Assembly (NCBI RefSeq): GCF_000372865.1
Contig: NZ_KB889966.1
Location: 1-63,965, forward strand
Reading direction: 5' to 3'
Length of the DNA stretch: 63,965 nucleotides
Origin: Methylosarcina fibrata AML-C10
GTDB taxonomy: Bacteria > Pseudomonadota > Gammaproteobacteria > Methylococcales > Methylomonadaceae
Shown piece by piece: positions 36,093 through 44,163 of the stretch (positions are counted from its first letter, which is position 1; every line of letters begins with the position of its first letter). The notes under the pieces were generated by a model, which saw only the letters and a list, made by a program, of their open reading frames with translations, made no database searches and had not been told where the DNA came from. A program made the position numbers and the translations under genes.

Positions 36093-38284
36093 TTTTTCCG
36101 TCCTTTTGTTGGCTGGACAATGCCGCCGTCGATGACCGACACGTTAGAGCCCACCATAATTCGCCGCAGGCGTATGGCGGCGGCATTGTCTACCGGTAAC
36201 ACGAATATTTGATTTTCTTTGCGGAGGAGGGCGAGTGCCTGCCCGTCGATTGTCCGAAGACCGCCGTATATCATGCTCTCACCAACATTTATAGTATATC
36301 GTTTATGTTCTGGAATATCGACGATATACAGCCGCGTTCTATTGCGCTCTTGAATGTACGCATCGGCCGCGGTCCATGCGGTATCTGTCATTCCTGGCCG
36401 ATCAGCGGGCCGTCGCAGTGCGTCAGTTGATTGGGCTCTTTCGTGCTCCATGTGACCAGAAACATGACCCGACAGTAACACTTCACCTCCGTCGGTGAAG
36501 CGAACCACACCGAGTGCGGACAAGCTTCGCAAACGGTTTTGACTCTCGGGCGGCGGGCTTCGTCCAATCCGGCCAACGTCGGGCTTACCGGCCCCGGCTC
36601 GAACGGCTGCGCTATCGCTGCGTCCGTGTTCTCGCTGTCCTCGCTCGCTTCTGGCATCGGCTGGTCGAGCACCGCTAACGCCGCTTCGAGTTCCTCGTCC
36701 TCGGTCATTTGTTTCGCCATGAGTTGATACCTCCTGATGTTGATCTATTAGCGCTTTGCGGCGCCGTTCGAGTTCGGGGTCGTCGAACGTCACGGTGAGC
36801 TGAGCCAACGCGGCGACCTTGACAACCTGGTTTTTGAATTCGTCCGTTCCAGCAATCGACAGGTGGGAACCGTAGCGGTCCATTGCCATTCGTAACGCGG
36901 TAAATGCCGCTTGGTGGCTCGTACCTTTCGCCACCTTGAGACGCATGCCGTCATCCCGAATAATCGCGCCCTTTGCTGCATAGACCACCGTCCCTTTTTT
37001 AGTAACCGAATCCTGAAGGATTCCTGCCGGCACGGAGGAGGGCGCTGTAGTACCCGAGCCGGTCACTGTATTGCCGCTCAGCGTCTGCGCCGACGGCCTA
37101 GCCCGTAGCGCTTCCAGCGCCCCGCGATCCCCCTGCGCCGCCTGGGTGCGCAGCCAATCCGCCCACGCCTGCCGCTGATACCGGACATTGATGGTGTTGC
37201 GTTGGGAGCGGTAGTCCTTACTGATTTTCTCTATATTCGCCAGCAGCTTCTTGCTGGTCATTGAATACAGCATTCGCTTCGTGGATGCGGAACCACCCAT
37301 GAGTTTTATCGCCGCCCGTTTTAATCGCGCGGTCCGTTTGACGTTTTCAATCGCCGTTGTGCGCCACTCCTTGGCGTTTGACCAGGCGATAGCCCGTCCA
37401 TCCTTCCGCGCTAACTGTTCGGCCTGATAGCGGGTATAGAGTTCGGTTGTATCGACCCGGAGCCGCAAGGGACGTGGAGCATAGCTGCGGGCCGGTAACT
37501 CTTCACCCGCTTCAAGCTGTGCGCCTTCAAATGGGCCGAAACGGTTTTCAAGTTTTGTCTTGGAAAATTCGCGGGCAACGGAACTGCCTTTCACCATCGT
37601 TCCCTCGCCATCGGTAATCACAAACCCATTACCGCGTAACTTCAATGTCAGCCCATTGTTGGCTAATACCGACTTGAACTCGCCCCAATTTTGAGCCGCC
37701 TTTAGATCGTCCAGACACTCCCGCTGTATCCATCCCAACAGGCTTTCTACGCCAGCGTGCCGTTCCATGTCCCCGGCCCGGTTCTCTGCGCCGGTCTTCT
37801 GTGCCCGGTGGTTATCCGCTTCCAGACCGTAATCGCATTCCATGTGCTCGCACAATGCACCTAATGTTTTGTGGTCGTTGTACGGAGTGTGGATAGTAAA
37901 CCGCGTCGGATGAATCTTATTAATCGCAATATGCAGATGTACGTTATCAGTGTCAGTGTGCAATGCACTGACACGCTGATGCTCGCCATATCCGAGTCCG
38001 GCGCAGATGCGCGATTCGATTGCTCGTAAGATGTCGGTGTCTGGATTTTCGCCGGCCCGGAAACTGACGATCAGGTGATAGGTTTTGTCGTCGGTCGTGC
38101 GGATATTGCGCGATTGCGTATTCATGACTTCCAGGATTGCCATAGCCGGATCATCGGTATGGCAATTAGTCACATTCACAAACTCGACACGCTCCCGTTT
38201 CGATTGTTCGTCAGTGATGTAATCCACTAAGTCGGCAAAGTCGCTTTTTTGGATTGATCTCATCGGAACATGCTTGGCAATCAT
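36089..38284 (-). CDS. traI: TraI relaxase (MOBP, IncP type)
   Basis: Encodes 731 residues, starting IAKHVPMRSIQKSDFADLV almost exactly like RP4 TraI. Tyr22 is the nicking tyrosine, and LHTDTDNVHLHIAINKIHPT carries the metal-binding His116 and His118. It cuts oriT at nic and stays bound to the 5' end of the transferred strand. A central to C-terminal domain (GTVVYAAKGAIIRDDG..., about 435-520) resembles polyvalent-protein module LPD7. Residues 522-632 are low-complexity because traH is encoded in another frame there. Confidence 0.95.
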   Translation of the reverse strand: MIAKHVPMRSIQKSDFADLVDYITDEQSKRERVEFVNVTNCHTDDPAMAILEVMNTQSRNIRTTDDKTYHLIVSFRAGENPDTDILRAIESRICAGLGYGEHQRVSALHTDTDNVHLHIAINKIHPTRFTIHTPYNDHKTLGALCEHMECDYGLEADNHRAQKTGAENRAGDMERHAGVESLLGWIQRECLDDLKAAQNWGEFKSVLANNGLTLKLRGNGFVITDGEGTMVKGSSVAREFSKTKLENRFGPFEGAQLEAGEELPARSYAPRPLRLRVDTTELYTRYQAEQLARKDGRAIAWSNAKEWRTTAIENVKRTARLKRAAIKLMGGSASTKRMLYSMTSKKLLANIEKISKDYRSQRNTINVRYQRQAWADWLRTQAAQGDRGALEALRARPSAQTLSGNTVTGSGTTAPSSVPAGILQDSVTKKGTVVYAAKGAIIRDDGMRLKVAKGTSHQAAFTALRMAMDRYGSHLSIAGTDEFKNQVVKVAALAQLTVTFDDPELERRRKALIDQHQEVSTHGETNDRGRGTRSGVSGARPADARSERGQREHGRSDSAAVRAGAGKPDVGRIGRSPPPESQNRLRSLSALGVVRFTDGGEVLLSGHVSGHMEHERAQSTDALRRPADRPGMTDTAWTAADAYIQERNRTRLYIVDIPEHKRYTINVGESMIYGGLRTIDGQALALLRKENQIFVLPVDNAAAIRLRRIMVGSNVSVIDGGIVQPTKGRKK
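36388..36720 (-). CDS. traH: TraH, acidic relaxosome protein nested in traI
   Basis: Encodes 110 residues in a second frame inside traI on the same strand, the known arrangement of traH in RP4. The product is acidic at the N-terminus (EDEELEAALAVLDQPMPEAS) with four cysteines in the C-terminal half (CEACPHSVWF, CYCR), which suggests a small metal or disulfide fold. RP4 TraH is an acidic oligomer that stabilises the TraI/TraJ-oriT complex. The ordered product compared with the low-complexity traI frame supports a real gene. Confidence 0.75.
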   Translation of the reverse strand: MAKQMTEDEELEAALAVLDQPMPEASEDSENTDAAIAQPFEPGPVSPTLAGLDEARRPRVKTVCEACPHSVWFASPTEVKCYCRVMFLVTWSTKEPNQLTHCDGPLIGQE

Positions 38285-38291
38285 GGCCGTA

Positions 38292-38306
38292 TTTTAGCGG
38301 CTAAAA
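38292..38306. promoter_or_regulatory. KorB operator (OB) between traJ and traI
   Basis: TTTTAGCGGCTAAAA, the G variant of the S position, in the 25-bp gap between the traJ stop and the traI start. It is the only copy here with G at the centre of the plus strand. Confidence 0.85.
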
Positions 38307-38309
38307 AAA

Positions 38310-38681
38310 TCACGACTCAGCCCTCGGCCGAACCACGCTCTTAATTGCATCCCGCATCACTGCCTGGGTCTCCTCAATTTTCCACAACAGCGCTCGAATA
38401 GTCGATTCACCGAATTGGGCGGTTCGGGCGTCGTTGGTCAGCCACAGCTTGAGCAAGCCGCCCAGCCGGCCTAAATCGCCGTTGATTCGCATCAGGTCGT
38501 CCACCTTATCCCCATCGACGACGCCCTTGGGTTCGTAACCGAGCCCCAGGGTCAGCAGGTACGACGACAGTGGCAATCCAACGCGAGCAGCGTTGGACTC
38601 GATCTGTTGCCGCTCTTCGGGCAGGCAATAGACCTTGATCGGTGGACTGTTTTTTCTTGTGGTTGGTTTTTTCTCTTCCAT
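38310..38681 (-). CDS. traJ: TraJ, oriT-recognition protein
   Basis: Encodes 123 residues. PPIKVYCLPEERQQIE, RINGDLGRLGGLLKLWLT and the end KSVVRPRAES are nearly the same as RP4 TraJ. The N-terminus is a ribbon-helix-helix-like fold that binds the inverted repeat next to nic and recruits TraI. It is transcribed away from oriT into traI, and its target repeat lies at 38761-38800. Length and order match RP4. Confidence 0.95.
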   Translation of the reverse strand: MEEKKPTTRKNSPPIKVYCLPEERQQIESNAARVGLPLSSYLLTLGLGYEPKGVVDGDKVDDLMRINGDLGRLGGLLKLWLTNDARTAQFGESTIRALLWKIEETQAVMRDAIKSVVRPRAES

Positions 38682-38739
38682 AGGTCAATCGCTTTTTCCG
38701 GCGGTAGCCGGTGCCTCGCAGAGCAGGATTCCCGTTGAG

Positions 38740-38850
38740 CACCCAGTGCGAATAAGGGAAGTGAAGTAGGAACTCCGGTTTACTGGTGGGCCTACTTCAC
38801 ATATCCTGCCCGCCTTTCGGCGTTGTTTACTCCATGGATAGTTTACACAT
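38740..38850 (+). other. oriT: Origin of transfer (oriT), RP4 type
   Basis: The 316-bp gap between traJ and traK contains a close copy of RP4 oriT: GAATAAGGGA at 38750, the perfect 10-bp inverted repeat GTGAAGTAGG / CCTACTTCAC (38761-38770 and 38791-38800, TraJ binding), then ATATCCTGCCCG. By analogy nic lies between 38808 and 38809 on the strand shown. GTTTACTCCATGGATAG follows, as in RP4. The rest of the gap (38851-38997) is A/T-rich and is the likely TraK-binding and traK promoter region; no promoter could be fixed. Confidence 0.95.
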
Positions 38851-38997
38851 GCCTAATTGGAAAGTCATGTATATCATTAAAAAAGTGGCTTGCAATCCGT
38901 TTTATAGTTAAAATGCAACGAAATACCGCTAAAATACAGCGATACACAAAGACTTTACATATGCTTTACGTATTGTTTCAAATCGAGATTACAGAGG

Positions 38998-39414
38998 ATG
39001 GCAAAAAATTACATCGATGAATTAAGCGCCTGGGTAAAACAGCGCGAAGCTGAGAAACCTAGGCAAGATTCGGCGACCGTTGAGTTCCTAGCGGTTAAGG
39101 AAAACGTCATCGACGCGATAGAGGCGGGCTATGCGCTGACGACGATATGGGAACACATGCACGAAAAAGGCATGATTAAATTCGGATATGAAACGTTCCG
39201 AAAGAAAGCGCGACGGCACATAGGCCAGGGCGGAAGAAAAGAAGTTGTGGCTGATGCTGGAAAACGAGATGACGAAAGGAAGGGGAAGGGCGCAGCTTCC
39301 AAAGCCAAAGAAGATAATGAGTTGCCGGCATCAGATCCAACGCCGGAAAAGGACAAAGGCGGAGTGAAGGGATTCAAATTCAATTCAGTACCTAACAAAG
39401 AGGAGTTATTCTGA
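38998..39414 (+). CDS. traK: TraK, oriT-binding relaxosome protein
   Basis: Encodes 138 residues. The N-terminus (YIDELSAWVKQREAEK, AGYALTTIWEHMHEKG, FGYETFRKKARRHI) is the conserved DNA-binding part of TraK, which wraps the leading side of oriT. The C-terminus is a charged Lys/Glu/Pro linker ending GFKFNSVPNKEELF, again like RP4. It is transcribed away from oriT, and its stop overlaps the traL start (TGATG). Confidence 0.95.
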   Translation: MAKNYIDELSAWVKQREAEKPRQDSATVEFLAVKENVIDAIEAGYALTTIWEHMHEKGMIKFGYETFRKKARRHIGQGGRKEVVADAGKRDDERKGKGAASKAKEDNELPASDPTPEKDKGGVKGFKFNSVPNKEELF

Positions 39415-40139
39415 TGTCAAAAATACACATGGTTTTGCAAGGCAAGGGCGGTGTCGGGAAGAGTTTTATCAGCTCGGTAATCGCTCAGTACAAACAATCC
39501 AAAGGGCAAAAGCCGTTATGCATCGATACGGACCCGGTAAACGCCACGTTCTGGGGTTACAAGGCACTCAACGTCCGCAAACTCGAAATCATGGAGGGCG
39601 ATGAAATTAATCCTCGGGCGTTCGATGCGGTCGTCGAACTGGCGGCCGCAGCCACAGGTGATGTCATCATCGACAACGGCGCGAGTTCATTCGTCCCGCT
39701 GTCCCACTATCTCATATCGAACGAGGTCCCGGCTTTGCTGGAGGAGTTAGGTCATGAGCTAGTCATACACACTGTTATAACAGGCGGACAAGCGCTCGAA
39801 GACACAGTGAGCGGGTTCCGAGCGTTGGTCAGTCAATTCCCTATGCCGTCGACGTTCGTTGTCTGGCTGAATCAATATTGGGGACCGATCGAACATGAAG
39901 GGAAGGGGTTCGAACAACTCAAGGCTTACAAAGATCACAAAGATCGTGTATCCGCGATCGTAATGATCCCGCAACTGAAAGAAGAAACGTATGGCCGTGA
40001 CATTGCCGAAATGCTCCAGGCCAGGCAGACATTCGACGAGGCGTTAGCTATGGAATCGCTGACGATCATGACACGTCAACGATTGAAGATATTCAAAGGC
40101 AAACTGTTCGAACAGCTCGAAGCGGCAGCCGTTCTATGA
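39414..40139 (+). CDS. traL: TraL, ParA-like conjugation ATPase
   Basis: Encodes 241 residues with Walker A GKGGVGKS (10-17) and CIDTDPVNATFWG, a deviant-Walker MinD/ParA-like ATPase. This is the TraL of the IncP leading region. The role in transfer is accessory and poorly defined; it may position the relaxosome. It overlaps traK by one base and traM by four (ATGA), so the three genes form one operon. Confidence 0.9.
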   Translation: MSKIHMVLQGKGGVGKSFISSVIAQYKQSKGQKPLCIDTDPVNATFWGYKALNVRKLEIMEGDEINPRAFDAVVELAAAATGDVIIDNGASSFVPLSHYLISNEVPALLEELGHELVIHTVITGGQALEDTVSGFRALVSQFPMPSTFVVWLNQYWGPIEHEGKGFEQLKAYKDHKDRVSAIVMIPQLKEETYGRDIAEMLQARQTFDEALAMESLTIMTRQRLKIFKGKLFEQLEAAAVL

Positions 40140-40570
40140 GTACGCCAGTAGAGGAACTGATTCGGGAGATTGCGGCGAACCACGGTATCGCCGTGGGCCG
40201 CGACGACCCGATCATGATTTTGCACACACTCAACAAACGGCTCTTAATGGACAGCCACAACGTCCAACAGGAGCTATTGCGGCGCTTCGAAGAGAATCTC
40301 GAAGCAGCTACAAAACGCTGGGGTGACGAATCCAAAGCGAGGGCCGAGCGCATCGTCAATGCGGCCCTGGATGCCAGCCGGCAGACTTTGGACGAGGCGG
40401 CAGCGATCGGCGCAAAGAGCGCCGTCGACGCTGTACGCAAGGAAATGGAGCGGGGCGCAAATGTCGTGACCGACCGGGTGAACAGCTTACGCTGGCTCGT
40501 TATGGTTAACGTGGTCGCCTCTGTCGTCGCGCTGGGAGCGGCTGTGCTCGCTCTCAGCGGCCAAATCTAG
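40136..40570 (+). CDS. traM: TraM, leading-region membrane protein
   Basis: Encodes 144 residues: a helical, charged cytosolic part (about 1-115) and a single C-terminal membrane segment (WLVMVNVVASVVALGAAVLA, about 119-138). This layout and the place after traL match IncP TraM. It ends the traKLM operon and converges on a minus-strand gene 16 bp away. Confidence 0.85.
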   Translation: MSTPVEELIREIAANHGIAVGRDDPIMILHTLNKRLLMDSHNVQQELLRRFEENLEAATKRWGDESKARAERIVNAALDASRQTLDEAAAIGAKSAVDAVRKEMERGANVVTDRVNSLRWLVMVNVVASVVALGAAVLALSGQI

Positions 40571-40586
40571 GCGGTGTGCCGAAACA

Positions 40587-40937
40587 TTAAGATTCATCAT
40601 TCGCCGCATCCGGCAACACCATAACAAAAGGCCAGGACCTTAAATTACCTGCGCCGAATCCACGCACAGGCACAGACGGCCAGCGGTTGAACTCGTTTAC
40701 ATCGATGATTATTTCGGCCGCTTTCAAGCATTCTTCGAGCAAATCGCCGTCGATCCCGTAATGTAGCAGCGCCGCCTGGATGCTCGGATGTTCACCGTCT
40801 AGGCCGTAGTCCGCCATCGCCGCACAAAAACCTTTAAGCCAGTCCGTCAGCTCGGCCGCCTCAATGTCGGCCGGTGGCATACCGGTTCGCCCAGTTTTGA
40901 AAAATGTCCAGCCGTAGGACCAGGATGTGTCGCTCAT
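40587..40937 (-). CDS. Hypothetical acidic protein
   Basis: Encodes 116 residues, acidic, with aromatic patches (SWSYGWTFFKTGR) and DYGLDGEHPSIQAALLHYGIDG. No membrane segment or signal peptide. It is the last gene of the long minus-strand korA-incC-korB operon, 12 bp after the preceding gene. Not recognised; no function proposed. Confidence 0.6.
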   Translation of the reverse strand: MSDTSWSYGWTFFKTGRTGMPPADIEAAELTDWLKGFCAAMADYGLDGEHPSIQAALLHYGIDGDLLEECLKAAEIIIDVNEFNRWPSVPVRGFGAGNLRSWPFVMVLPDAANDES

Positions 40938-40949
40938 TGATTTTCTCCT

Positions 40950-41429
40950 TCATGTGGTGACAGACATGCCGGCGGTCGATGCCGGCACTGGCCGTGTCGT
41001 GACACCATTTTCGTGATGACAAAAACCGCGCCTAGCCAGCTCGCTGCTGTCACCATCAACCCGTAAAAATCTCAGCATGGAATGAAGGTGCGATTGCGCC
41101 ATGCTGAGTCGCGATTCCATGGATTTCACTTTCGCAGTTAACTGATCATACTCAATGGCTCTCTGAATACCGGCTTTAGCTTCAGCAATCCGGGCCGGAT
41201 CGGCGCCGATGTATTTCCGCTCCCGCTGTCCATTCACTTGCGGGTAAATCAAATACAGATATTTACCCTTGCGCCAATGTTCAGCAGCATAGATCAGGCC
41301 AGCCGCTTTCAATGTGAGCATCCGTTCCTTGGCATTTTGTAATTCATGCTCCCGTACCAAGATCAGTTCAGGCAGTTGAGCAGCCAGGTCGCGAACGGCC
41401 GTCATCGGGCTATATCGATTGTCCATCAT
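40950..41429 (-). CDS. Hypothetical protein after the AbiEii-like gene
   Basis: Encodes 159 residues. WRKGKYLYLIYPQVNGQRERKYIG looks like a small beta-hairpin nucleic-acid-binding element, followed by a coiled coil (AIEYDQLTAKVKSMESRL). ATG follows the AbiEii-like stop directly (TAGATG), so the two are translationally linked. It may be a partner of the toxin-like gene, but there is no direct evidence. Confidence 0.6.
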   Translation of the reverse strand: MMDNRYSPMTAVRDLAAQLPELILVREHELQNAKERMLTLKAAGLIYAAEHWRKGKYLYLIYPQVNGQRERKYIGADPARIAEAKAGIQRAIEYDQLTAKVKSMESRLSMAQSHLHSMLRFLRVDGDSSELARRGFCHHENGVTTRPVPASTAGMSVTT

Positions 41430-42611
41430 CTATGCCTCCCGTTTCAATCCGAGGCCGCGCCCGGTGGATTGCTGATTCGTGCGGGCGTTTCGTTGTTCTG
41501 TTTGCTGCCGGCGTTGTTCAACCTGGAAGGCATCCCATTCTTGGGCCAGCTCCGGATGATGCGATCGCATTTTACGGTGTGCCATTTCCTCGACGCGCGG
41601 CGCATGCAATCCCATTGAATCCCTCAGCTCCCGCACCGCTTCCAGCCGATTTTGCAGGCTGAGAATGGTAGATTGCTGAGAGGCCTGTGCTTGTCTCCAA
41701 GCGGCACGAGTTGAGGGCCGCGAGAAAAGGCCGGGCGGCGAGCTTTGGAACTGCGCAAGTTGCGCTTGTTGCCGCTCGATCAGCGATTCGAGGCGACTTT
41801 CCAGCCGCTCGACTTGTTCTTGCTTCGCTTCGACATAGGACGCCAGTGTGGATGAATACCGCTCCTCGATCGGCGGAGTGTCCAGCAGCGCTTCTTGTTG
41901 CCGTTCAGCCTCTACGGCCGCATCCATGACAATGTTCCCAGCCCGCTCGGCTCCTTTGGCAATCTCCGATGCCATCAGGCTGAGACTGATGGCCATGTCA
42001 TCCAGAGAGCGGCCGGACAGTAATGCGTCGCCTTGATGGTCGGCGGCGTAGCGGCCGACCAGGTTGTCGGGATTACCTGCAAGAGCAGACAATCGCAACG
42101 CACGGGCAAGGGTAAAGCAGTCGCGGTGAGTCCTGGCTAAAAATTCCAGGTCGTACAGGTCGCGCACTTTTGCCCGACCTTCAGCGGCGTTCAGCTTTTG
42201 ATCGATCAAAGTGCCGACATCATAGATTCGCATTCCGTCGCGAACTACTACCGTCTGCGGGTCGATATCGACAGTGCGGAATGAGGTTTCGATTTTCAGC
42301 GTTCCAGGACCGGCTGGACCTTTGAATGAAACCATGTAGCGTTTAACGGTCGCAGTATCTTTTTTAACACGGACGCCCGTTATCTCAACCCCGGCCGCAT
42401 CAGCGGCTTTTTGCAGTCGAGCCTCCAGGTTGATCGGCGCGGTCGAGTCGAAATCAAGGTCCTCACTGAATCGGTCTAGCCCGTGCCCTAACAATAGCCC
42501 TGTTCCGCCTTTGAGCGTCATGGGCGTATCGGCTACGCCCCTAACTATAGCCCGCATGAACGCCAAGTGCTGGAGTTGTCGAGGCGTTACATCATCTAGT
42601 GAGAAATCCAT
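41430..42611 (-). CDS. AbiEii-like nucleotidyltransferase with long coiled-coil tail
   Basis: Encodes 393 residues from the ATG at 42611, 8 bases after GGAGAAGG; a GTG at 42629 is also possible. TLKGGTGLLLGHGLDRFSED with the following LDFD is the catalytic core of AbiEii/AbiGii toxins, which add nucleotides to tRNA acceptor stems. The C-terminal 170 residues are an unusual Gln/Glu-rich coiled coil (AKQEQVERLESRLESLIERQ). No AbiEi antitoxin is present; the upstream gene is a different protein. It is embedded in the partition operon. Confidence 0.75.
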   Translation of the reverse strand: MDFSLDDVTPRQLQHLAFMRAIVRGVADTPMTLKGGTGLLLGHGLDRFSEDLDFDSTAPINLEARLQKAADAAGVEITGVRVKKDTATVKRYMVSFKGPAGPGTLKIETSFRTVDIDPQTVVVRDGMRIYDVGTLIDQKLNAAEGRAKVRDLYDLEFLARTHRDCFTLARALRLSALAGNPDNLVGRYAADHQGDALLSGRSLDDMAISLSLMASEIAKGAERAGNIVMDAAVEAERQQEALLDTPPIEERYSSTLASYVEAKQEQVERLESRLESLIERQQAQLAQFQSSPPGLFSRPSTRAAWRQAQASQQSTILSLQNRLEAVRELRDSMGLHAPRVEEMAHRKMRSHHPELAQEWDAFQVEQRRQQTEQRNARTNQQSTGRGLGLKREA

Positions 42612-43075
42612 AAATCGATCCTTCTCCACTGATCTGAGGCTAATGACGGTTTTGCGATTTCAAGGAGTCGCTGTAGGCGCATCTGCTCATCAGTTTCCGG
42701 AAGCCAATCGTCGAGAATGATTGATCGTTCGAACGATTGACCAGCAACAATAGCAGTCAGAACCATATCGGCGATTGCCCGGTAATGGTCGGCTGCATAA
42801 ATCGGTCCTGGCGGCATCTCCAAGCGATAAGGCTCTAAGCGTTCCCGCGCATCGAAAATACCTGCATCGCCCAATAAGGACCGAGTATTCAGCAAGCCGT
42901 CGCCTGCGAGCTCGTACGGCCCTGGCGGACGGCCGGCAGCCCCTTCGAATGTCTCGGAAAAATGCCAGTCGCCGGTCCCCTCGGGCGAGGGGATGTTCAG
43001 CGCCGTCAATCCGGTGAGATAGCGTTCCTGGGATGTTTTGGGGAAACCAGATTTTTTAGCCGCTAAAATGACCAT
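42596..43075 (-). CDS. Hypothetical protein paired with the AbiEii-like gene
   Basis: Encodes 159 residues from the ATG at 43075, 8 bases after GAGG. An earlier ATG at 43105 overlaps the korB stop. The first codons carry a KorB operator (VILAAKKSG). Motifs such as YLTGLTALNIPSPEGTGDWHF, PYELAGDGLLNTRSLLGDAG and IYAADHYRAIADMVLTAI suggest a compact helical protein. It overlaps the toxin-like gene by 16 bases or more, the usual sign of a cognate partner, so it may be the antitoxin. Family not recognised. Confidence 0.65.
   Translation of the reverse strand: MVILAAKKSGFPKTSQERYLTGLTALNIPSPEGTGDWHFSETFEGAAGRPPGPYELAGDGLLNTRSLLGDAGIFDARERLEPYRLEMPPGPIYAADHYRAIADMVLTAIVAGQSFERSIILDDWLPETDEQMRLQRLLEIAKPSLASDQWRRIDLWISH
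43054..43068. promoter_or_regulatory. KorB operator (OB) after korB
   Basis: TTTTAGCCGCTAAAA at codons 3-7 of the gene that follows korB (reading ILAAK). KorB made from the same operon could reduce expression of the downstream toxin-like genes here. Confidence 0.85.
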
Positions 43076-43101
43076 AGAATTATCCTCGACTGAAAACGCC
43101 G

Positions 43102-44163
43102 TCATCCCTCGATGACGGCAACCAGTTCAACAGTCGACAAATCAGCCTCGAATTCATGGCCGTCATCGTCGTATTTCACCCATGCAAAGCCATGCGCCGG
43201 CGGGCGCTTGTTGAGCAGCAAACGACCGGGCCGATCGTCATGCCGCACCTGGACAATTGCTTTTTTGAATTTCTCAGGATCGAGAGTTTTCTCAGGCTCA
43301 GAGGTTTTAGTCTGCTGATCTACTACGGGCGGGGTAGTTTGATCCTGGCTTTGATTTTCTGTTTTTTCCGCATCCTTGCCCCCAGAGACGGCATCAACCG
43401 GGTGAGGATCGCGGCTACTGACAAAACTCGGCAGGTTTTTTGCACTACCACTGCTCTTCGAATCAATGAACTCGCGTAACAATTTGACCGATCCGCGCGT
43501 GAATTCCTGAGAATCGTCTTCCAGCCAAGCCTTAACATCATCCTCGTTTTTCTCATACGCTTTGACCAGCTCATTGACCACGGTAACGTCTCTGACACGG
43601 CCATTATTGAATATTTCGGCGATCGACTCCGGTAAATCGAGCAGCGTCACGTGCTGAGTAACAAATGCCGGCGACTTTCCGATCTCGCGAGCAATATCGC
43701 CTTTCTTCTTGCCGCTCGCCAGCTCTCGGCCAATAAAATCGGCGATTTCGCGCGGCGTCAGCTCATTGCGCTGAAGGTTTTCAATCACTTGGTCAGCGTG
43801 ATTGTAGTCGTTGTCGACGAATGCCGGGATTTTCTCCTTTCCGGCCCACCTGGAGCCACGGTATCGACGGGCGCCATGATTGATGATGTAGCGGCCCTCT
43901 ACATTAGGATTCTCCCGTACCGATATCGGCGACTTTACGCCACGGTCTTTGATCGTCTGCCCTATTTCCGCAATGCTTTCAGGCGAAAACCCCGGATTAT
44001 CTGCATGACGCGGTTGATCCGGGTCTTCATCGATTAAATCGAGAGAAATCTCATACGGCTTTTTCGGATCACCTACGGTCATAGGTTCACTGAGAAGACC
44101 GGAAAGATCGCCCAAACTATCCAGCCCCAAACCGGCCGCTACTTTCTTCATCGGTTTCATCAT
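43102..44163 (-). CDS. korB: KorB, ParB-family partition protein and global repressor
   Basis: Encodes 353 residues. LIDEDPDQPRHADNPGFSPE, SPISVREN, YIINHGARRYRGS (CTP-binding ParB motif, about 97-104), the helix-turn-helix DIAREIGKSPAFVTQHV (156-172) and the end FEADLSTVELVAVIEG follow RK2 KorB closely. It binds the nine TTTTAGCSGCTAAAA sites here for partition with IncC and for repression of rep, trb and kor operons. ATGA overlap with incC upstream. Confidence 0.97.
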   Translation of the reverse strand: MMKPMKKVAAGLGLDSLGDLSGLLSEPMTVGDPKKPYEISLDLIDEDPDQPRHADNPGFSPESIAEIGQTIKDRGVKSPISVRENPNVEGRYIINHGARRYRGSRWAGKEKIPAFVDNDYNHADQVIENLQRNELTPREIADFIGRELASGKKKGDIAREIGKSPAFVTQHVTLLDLPESIAEIFNNGRVRDVTVVNELVKAYEKNEDDVKAWLEDDSQEFTRGSVKLLREFIDSKSSGSAKNLPSFVSSRDPHPVDAVSGGKDAEKTENQSQDQTTPPVVDQQTKTSEPEKTLDPEKFKKAIVQVRHDDRPGRLLLNKRPPAHGFAWVKYDDDGHEFEADLSTVELVAVIEG

